Positions 6,615 through 8,657 of a stretch of 8,657 bases of DNA are shown piece by piece. A model generated the notes under the pieces. The model was not told where the DNA came from, did no database searches, and saw only the letters and a program-made list of their open reading frames with translations. Positions within the stretch are counted from its first letter, which is position 1, and every line of letters starts with the position of its first letter. Source of the stretch: Nautiliaceae bacterium (lineage in GTDB: Bacteria; Campylobacterota; Campylobacteria; Campylobacterales; Nautiliaceae); assembly GCA_027035735.1 (NCBI GenBank), contig JALVUH010000077.1, positions 1 through 8,657 of the forward strand, given 5' to 3'. The translations under genes were made by a program, and so were the position numbers.

Positions 6615-6645
6615 TCCTTTTTTTTGCTAAAATTATATCAAAAAA
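6615..6645 (-). promoter_or_regulatory. glmU operon promoter and ribosome binding site
   Basis: Minus-strand TGATATAAT (6632-6640) is a perfect extended -10 preceded by a T run (complement of 6641-6645). Transcription should start near 6625, giving a leader of about 18 nt with an A8 tract and AAGGA (6615-6619). It probably drives the whole run from glmU to truA, as no other intergenic space in that run is long enough for a promoter. It overlaps the motA -10 on the other strand. Confidence 0.75.
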
Positions 6646-6647
6646 GG
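6618..6647 (+). promoter_or_regulatory. motA promoter and ribosome binding site
   Basis: Plus-strand TGCTAAAAT (6625-6633) reads as an extended -10 (TG-N-TAAAAT) preceded by a T8 tract (6618-6625). Transcription would start near 6640, leaving a leader of about 16 nt that contains AAAGG (6643-6647), 8 nt before the motA ATG. It looks like a vegetative rather than a flagellar promoter: I see no sigma-28 (TAAAGTTT-N11-GCCGATAA) or sigma-54 (GG-N10-GC) pattern in the 48-bp gap. A start within the 5' part of glmU cannot be excluded. Confidence 0.55.
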
Positions 6648-6655
6648 CTTAATTT

Positions 6656-7423
6656 ATGGATTTAGCTACTGTCATTGGTTTAGTAGGTGTGCTTGGTTTG
6701 ATTATAGGTTCTATGGCCATGGGTGTTGGAGTAGGGCCTTATATTGATGGACCTTCTGTGATGATTGTTGTTTTAGGTTCTATTATGACACTTCTTATTG
6801 GTTATAAAATGGATATGATGACAAAATTTGCAAAAGTTTTTATGATTGCAATTAAACCTTCTTATCAACCAAATTATGAAGAACTTATAAAAAAACTTGT
6901 AGATTATGCTACGCAAGCAAGACGTGATGGAATACTATCGCTTGAGAGTGCTGCAGCAAATGAAGAAGATGAGTTTTTAAAAAAAGGTCTTTCAATGGCA
7001 GTAGATGGTAATGAGCCAGATACTATAAGAGAACTTTTAGAGATAGATTTAGAACAGATGGATGAAAGACATAAGCAAATGGCTTCTATTTTTAGCAACT
7101 GGGCAGGACTTGCAGGGGCAATGGGAATGATTGGTACTCTTATTGGTCTTGTTGCGATGCTTCTTAATATGTCAGATCCATCTTCAATTGGTCCATCTAT
7201 GGCGGTAGCTCTTCTTACTACTTTGTATGGAGCAATGATAGGTAATATTTTTGGTAATCCAATTGCAAATAAACTTGGACTTAGAAATTCAGATGAAATT
7301 TTGGCAAAAACTATGATTATTGAAGGTATAATGTCAATCCAAGCAGGCGATAATCCAAGAACTCTTGAGGCAAAACTTTTAAGTTTTCTACCTCCTAGTA
7401 AAAGAGTTAGTCAATTTGAATAG
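6656..7423 (+). CDS. motA: Flagellar motor stator protein MotA (PomA-like)
   Basis: Inner-membrane stator subunit that forms the ion channel with MotB and pushes on FliG to turn the flagellum. Four membrane segments are seen at about 5-25, 33-50, 150-172 and 182-203. The cytoplasmic loop between the second and third contains RRDGILSLE (89-97), with the charged residues that contact FliG. MGMIGTLIGLVAMLL (156-170) and the conserved prolines P175 and P180 flank the third helix; GDNPR (231-235) is the usual C-terminal motif. At 255 residues it matches the PomA/short MotA type, shorter than E. coli MotA (295). ATG (6656-6658) has AAAGG 8 nt upstream. motB follows after 9 nt. Confidence 0.96.
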   Translation: MDLATVIGLVGVLGLIIGSMAMGVGVGPYIDGPSVMIVVLGSIMTLLIGYKMDMMTKFAKVFMIAIKPSYQPNYEELIKKLVDYATQARRDGILSLESAAANEEDEFLKKGLSMAVDGNEPDTIRELLEIDLEQMDERHKQMASIFSNWAGLAGAMGMIGTLIGLVAMLLNMSDPSSIGPSMAVALLTTLYGAMIGNIFGNPIANKLGLRNSDEILAKTMIIEGIMSIQAGDNPRTLEAKLLSFLPPSKRVSQFE

Positions 7424-7432
7424 GGATAATTA

Positions 7433-8203
7433 ATGGCAAAAAAATGTAAATGTGAATGTCCTGAATGTATGCCTGAGTGGCTTGCAACATTTGGGGACTT
7501 GATGAGTCTTTTGCTTTGTTTTTTCGTTTTGCTTCTTTCAATGTCTACTATTAATGCAAAAAAAGTTGAAGAAGCAATAGGTTCTTTAGCAGGTTCTTTA
7601 GGAGTATTGAATGGAGGAGTTCAAACAGAAATTTCTCATGAAAGAATTATGCAAGCTACTCCTATTAAAAAAAATGAAGAGACTGCAAGAGCTGTTAACA
7701 AACTCTCTCAAGCAATTACTGAATTTAAACAATTTACATCAGGAGGAAAAGGTCCATCTATTACTTTACAAGAAGGTGAGCAAGGATTTTTTATAAGACT
7801 TCCTGCTGATATTACTTTTCCTCCTGGAAGTGCGAAAATTACTAATACTGATACTTTGTTATTTTTAAAAAGAATAGCTTTAATTATTAGAGAATATTTA
7901 CCAAAAAATGTCCAAATCCAAATAAGAGGTTATACAGACAATACTCCTCCACCTCCAACATCTCCTTATGCAGATAATTGGGAGCTTAGTGCGGCAAGAG
8001 CACTTACTGTATTAAAAGTTTTAATTAAAGATGGAGTGGATCCAAGAAGGCTTAGTGCAGCTGCATATGGTCAATATCATCCAATTGCAAGTAATGCTAC
8101 ACCTCAGGGAAGGGCAAAAAATAGAAGAGTTGAAATTTGGTTTTTTGCTACTGAAAATAATCCTAATAAAGTTAAAAAATCTATTCTTGATAGGGTAAAA
8201 TGA
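7433..8203 (+). CDS. motB: Flagellar motor stator protein MotB (PomB-like, sodium type predicted)
   Basis: Partner of MotA; anchors the stator to peptidoglycan and carries the ion-binding aspartate. One membrane helix (about 17-38) begins WLATFGDLMSLLLCFFVLLL, with the essential D22. This wording is close to Vibrio PomB (TFADLMSLLMCFFVLLLS) and unlike the AVPYADF type I recall in Campylobacter MotB, so sodium coupling is inferred. Ahead of the helix are four cysteines (C5, C7, C9, C12) in a short cytoplasmic tail. The periplasmic C-terminal OmpA-like domain (about 118-237) has IQIRGYTDNTPPP (162-174), the NWELSAARA stretch (182-190) and QGRAKNRRVEIW (225-236), which bind peptidoglycan. Length 256 is normal. 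The stop overlaps the fliP start (ATGA), so the two are coupled. Confidence 0.96.
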   Translation: MAKKCKCECPECMPEWLATFGDLMSLLLCFFVLLLSMSTINAKKVEEAIGSLAGSLGVLNGGVQTEISHERIMQATPIKKNEETARAVNKLSQAITEFKQFTSGGKGPSITLQEGEQGFFIRLPADITFPPGSAKITNTDTLLFLKRIALIIREYLPKNVQIQIRGYTDNTPPPPTSPYADNWELSAARALTVLKVLIKDGVDPRRLSAAAYGQYHPIASNATPQGRAKNRRVEIWFFATENNPNKVKKSILDRVK

Positions 8204-8657
8204 AAAAAATAGTCTTATTTTTACTTTTGGGAGTTTTTTTGTTTGCTGCAACAAATCCTCAAATTCCTACGGTAAATTTATCATTAAGTGCGCCTGCTTC
8301 TCCTAAACAGTTAGTTACTACAATGAATGTAATGCTTATTTTAACTATTTTGGTTTTAGCTCCAAGTATTGTATTAGTTGCTACTAGTTTTGTTAGGATT
8401 TTAGTAGTTTTTGGATTTTTAAGACAGGCTCTTGGAACACCTCAATCTCCTCCTACTACTCTTTTAGTTTCGCTTGCACTTGTGCTTACATTTTTTATAA
8501 TGGAACCATATGCCAAACAAGCTTATAATAATGGAATAAAACCTTATATGGAAGAAAAAATAGGATATGATACTGCAATAAAAAGAGCTATTAAACCTTT
8601 TAAAATGTTTATGCTTAAAAATACGAGAGAAAAAGATTTAGCTCTTTTCTTTAGAAT
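8200..8657 (+). CDS. fliP: Flagellar export gate protein FliP, 3' end beyond the window
   Basis: Inner-membrane component of the FliP-FliQ-FliR export gate at the core of the flagellar type III secretion system. The first 152 residues are present and the frame stays open to the last base; the family is usually about 240-250 long, so roughly the last 40 per cent is missing. A cleavable signal peptide covers about residues 1-17 (KK, hydrophobic stretch, FLFAA). Next come a membrane segment (about 44-62) and the signature SFVRILVVFGFLRQALGTPQ (63-82) with PPTTLL after it, then a second segment (about 87-101) and TREKDLALFF (142-151), the conserved periplasmic stretch. The ATG lies at 8200-8202, overlapping the motB stop by 4 nt, with AGGG (8192-8195) as ribosome binding site. 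Confidence 0.95.
   Translation, partial: MKKIVLFLLLGVFLFAATNPQIPTVNLSLSAPASPKQLVTTMNVMLILTILVLAPSIVLVATSFVRILVVFGFLRQALGTPQSPPTTLLVSLALVLTFFIMEPYAKQAYNNGIKPYMEEKIGYDTAIKRAIKPFKMFMLKNTREKDLALFFR

Noticed and set aside
8021..8254. Open minus-strand frame of 77 codons across the motB/fliP junction
   Set aside because: Antisense to two clearly conserved genes and with no start signals; its composition mirrors the coding strand.
1..8657. Mobile element, prophage, CRISPR array, tRNA/rRNA, riboswitch or defence island
   Set aside because: No transposase or integrase motif, no regular spaced repeats, no tRNA-like cloverleaf and no leader long enough for a riboswitch. All space is occupied by housekeeping and flagellar genes.

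Overview
The window is an AT-rich, gene-dense stretch of an ordinary bacterial chromosome, most likely from a low-GC member of the Campylobacterota (Epsilonproteobacteria). Three things point there. Codons are very A/T-rich and proteins are rich in Lys, Ile and Asn. Promoters consist of an extended -10 (TGATATAAT) in T-rich DNA without a clear -35. The gene order glmU - coaBC - unknown - uppS - prepilin peptidase - lptF/G-like - truA, with fliP next door, matches what I remember of the Campylobacter jejuni region around Cj0820-Cj0827. A marine or vent lineage such as Nautiliales is plausible, because the MotB stator looks sodium-type, but genus cannot be fixed from this window.

Layout. Bases 1-445 hold, on the minus strand, a cupin gene cut off by the window edge. 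Just upstream, and overlapping it by 14 nt, lies a 63-residue basic/acidic helical protein that resembles the N-terminal part of chlamydial histone-like Hc1. A clear promoter precedes it. Bases 446-6607 hold a tight seven-gene minus-strand run, transcribed glmU -> coaBC -> unknown protein -> uppS -> prepilin peptidase -> LptF/LptG-like permease -> truA. Neighbours overlap (4 to 20 nt) or are separated by 1 to 8 nt, so this looks like one operon. Bases 6656-8657 hold a plus-strand flagellar run motA -> motB -> fliP, with fliP cut by the window end. The 48 bp between glmU and motA carries divergent, physically overlapping promoters.

How they fit together. The minus-strand operon is mainly envelope supply: UDP-GlcNAc (GlmU), undecaprenyl diphosphate (UppS), lipopolysaccharide export (LptF/G-like) and pilin processing. 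It also makes coenzyme A (CoaBC) and modifies tRNA (TruA). The plus-strand operon makes the stator pair that drives flagellar rotation and an inner-membrane component of the flagellar export gate. The unknown 220-residue protein may have a FliK-like layout, a tentative reading from residue patterns only.

I found no mobile elements, CRISPR arrays, tRNA/rRNA genes or defence systems, and no gene-free stretch longer than about 64 bp. No new multi-gene system is evident. The points most worth a second look are the Hc1-like small protein, the unknown protein inside the envelope operon, the overlapping glmU/motA promoters and the Cys-rich sodium-type MotB.
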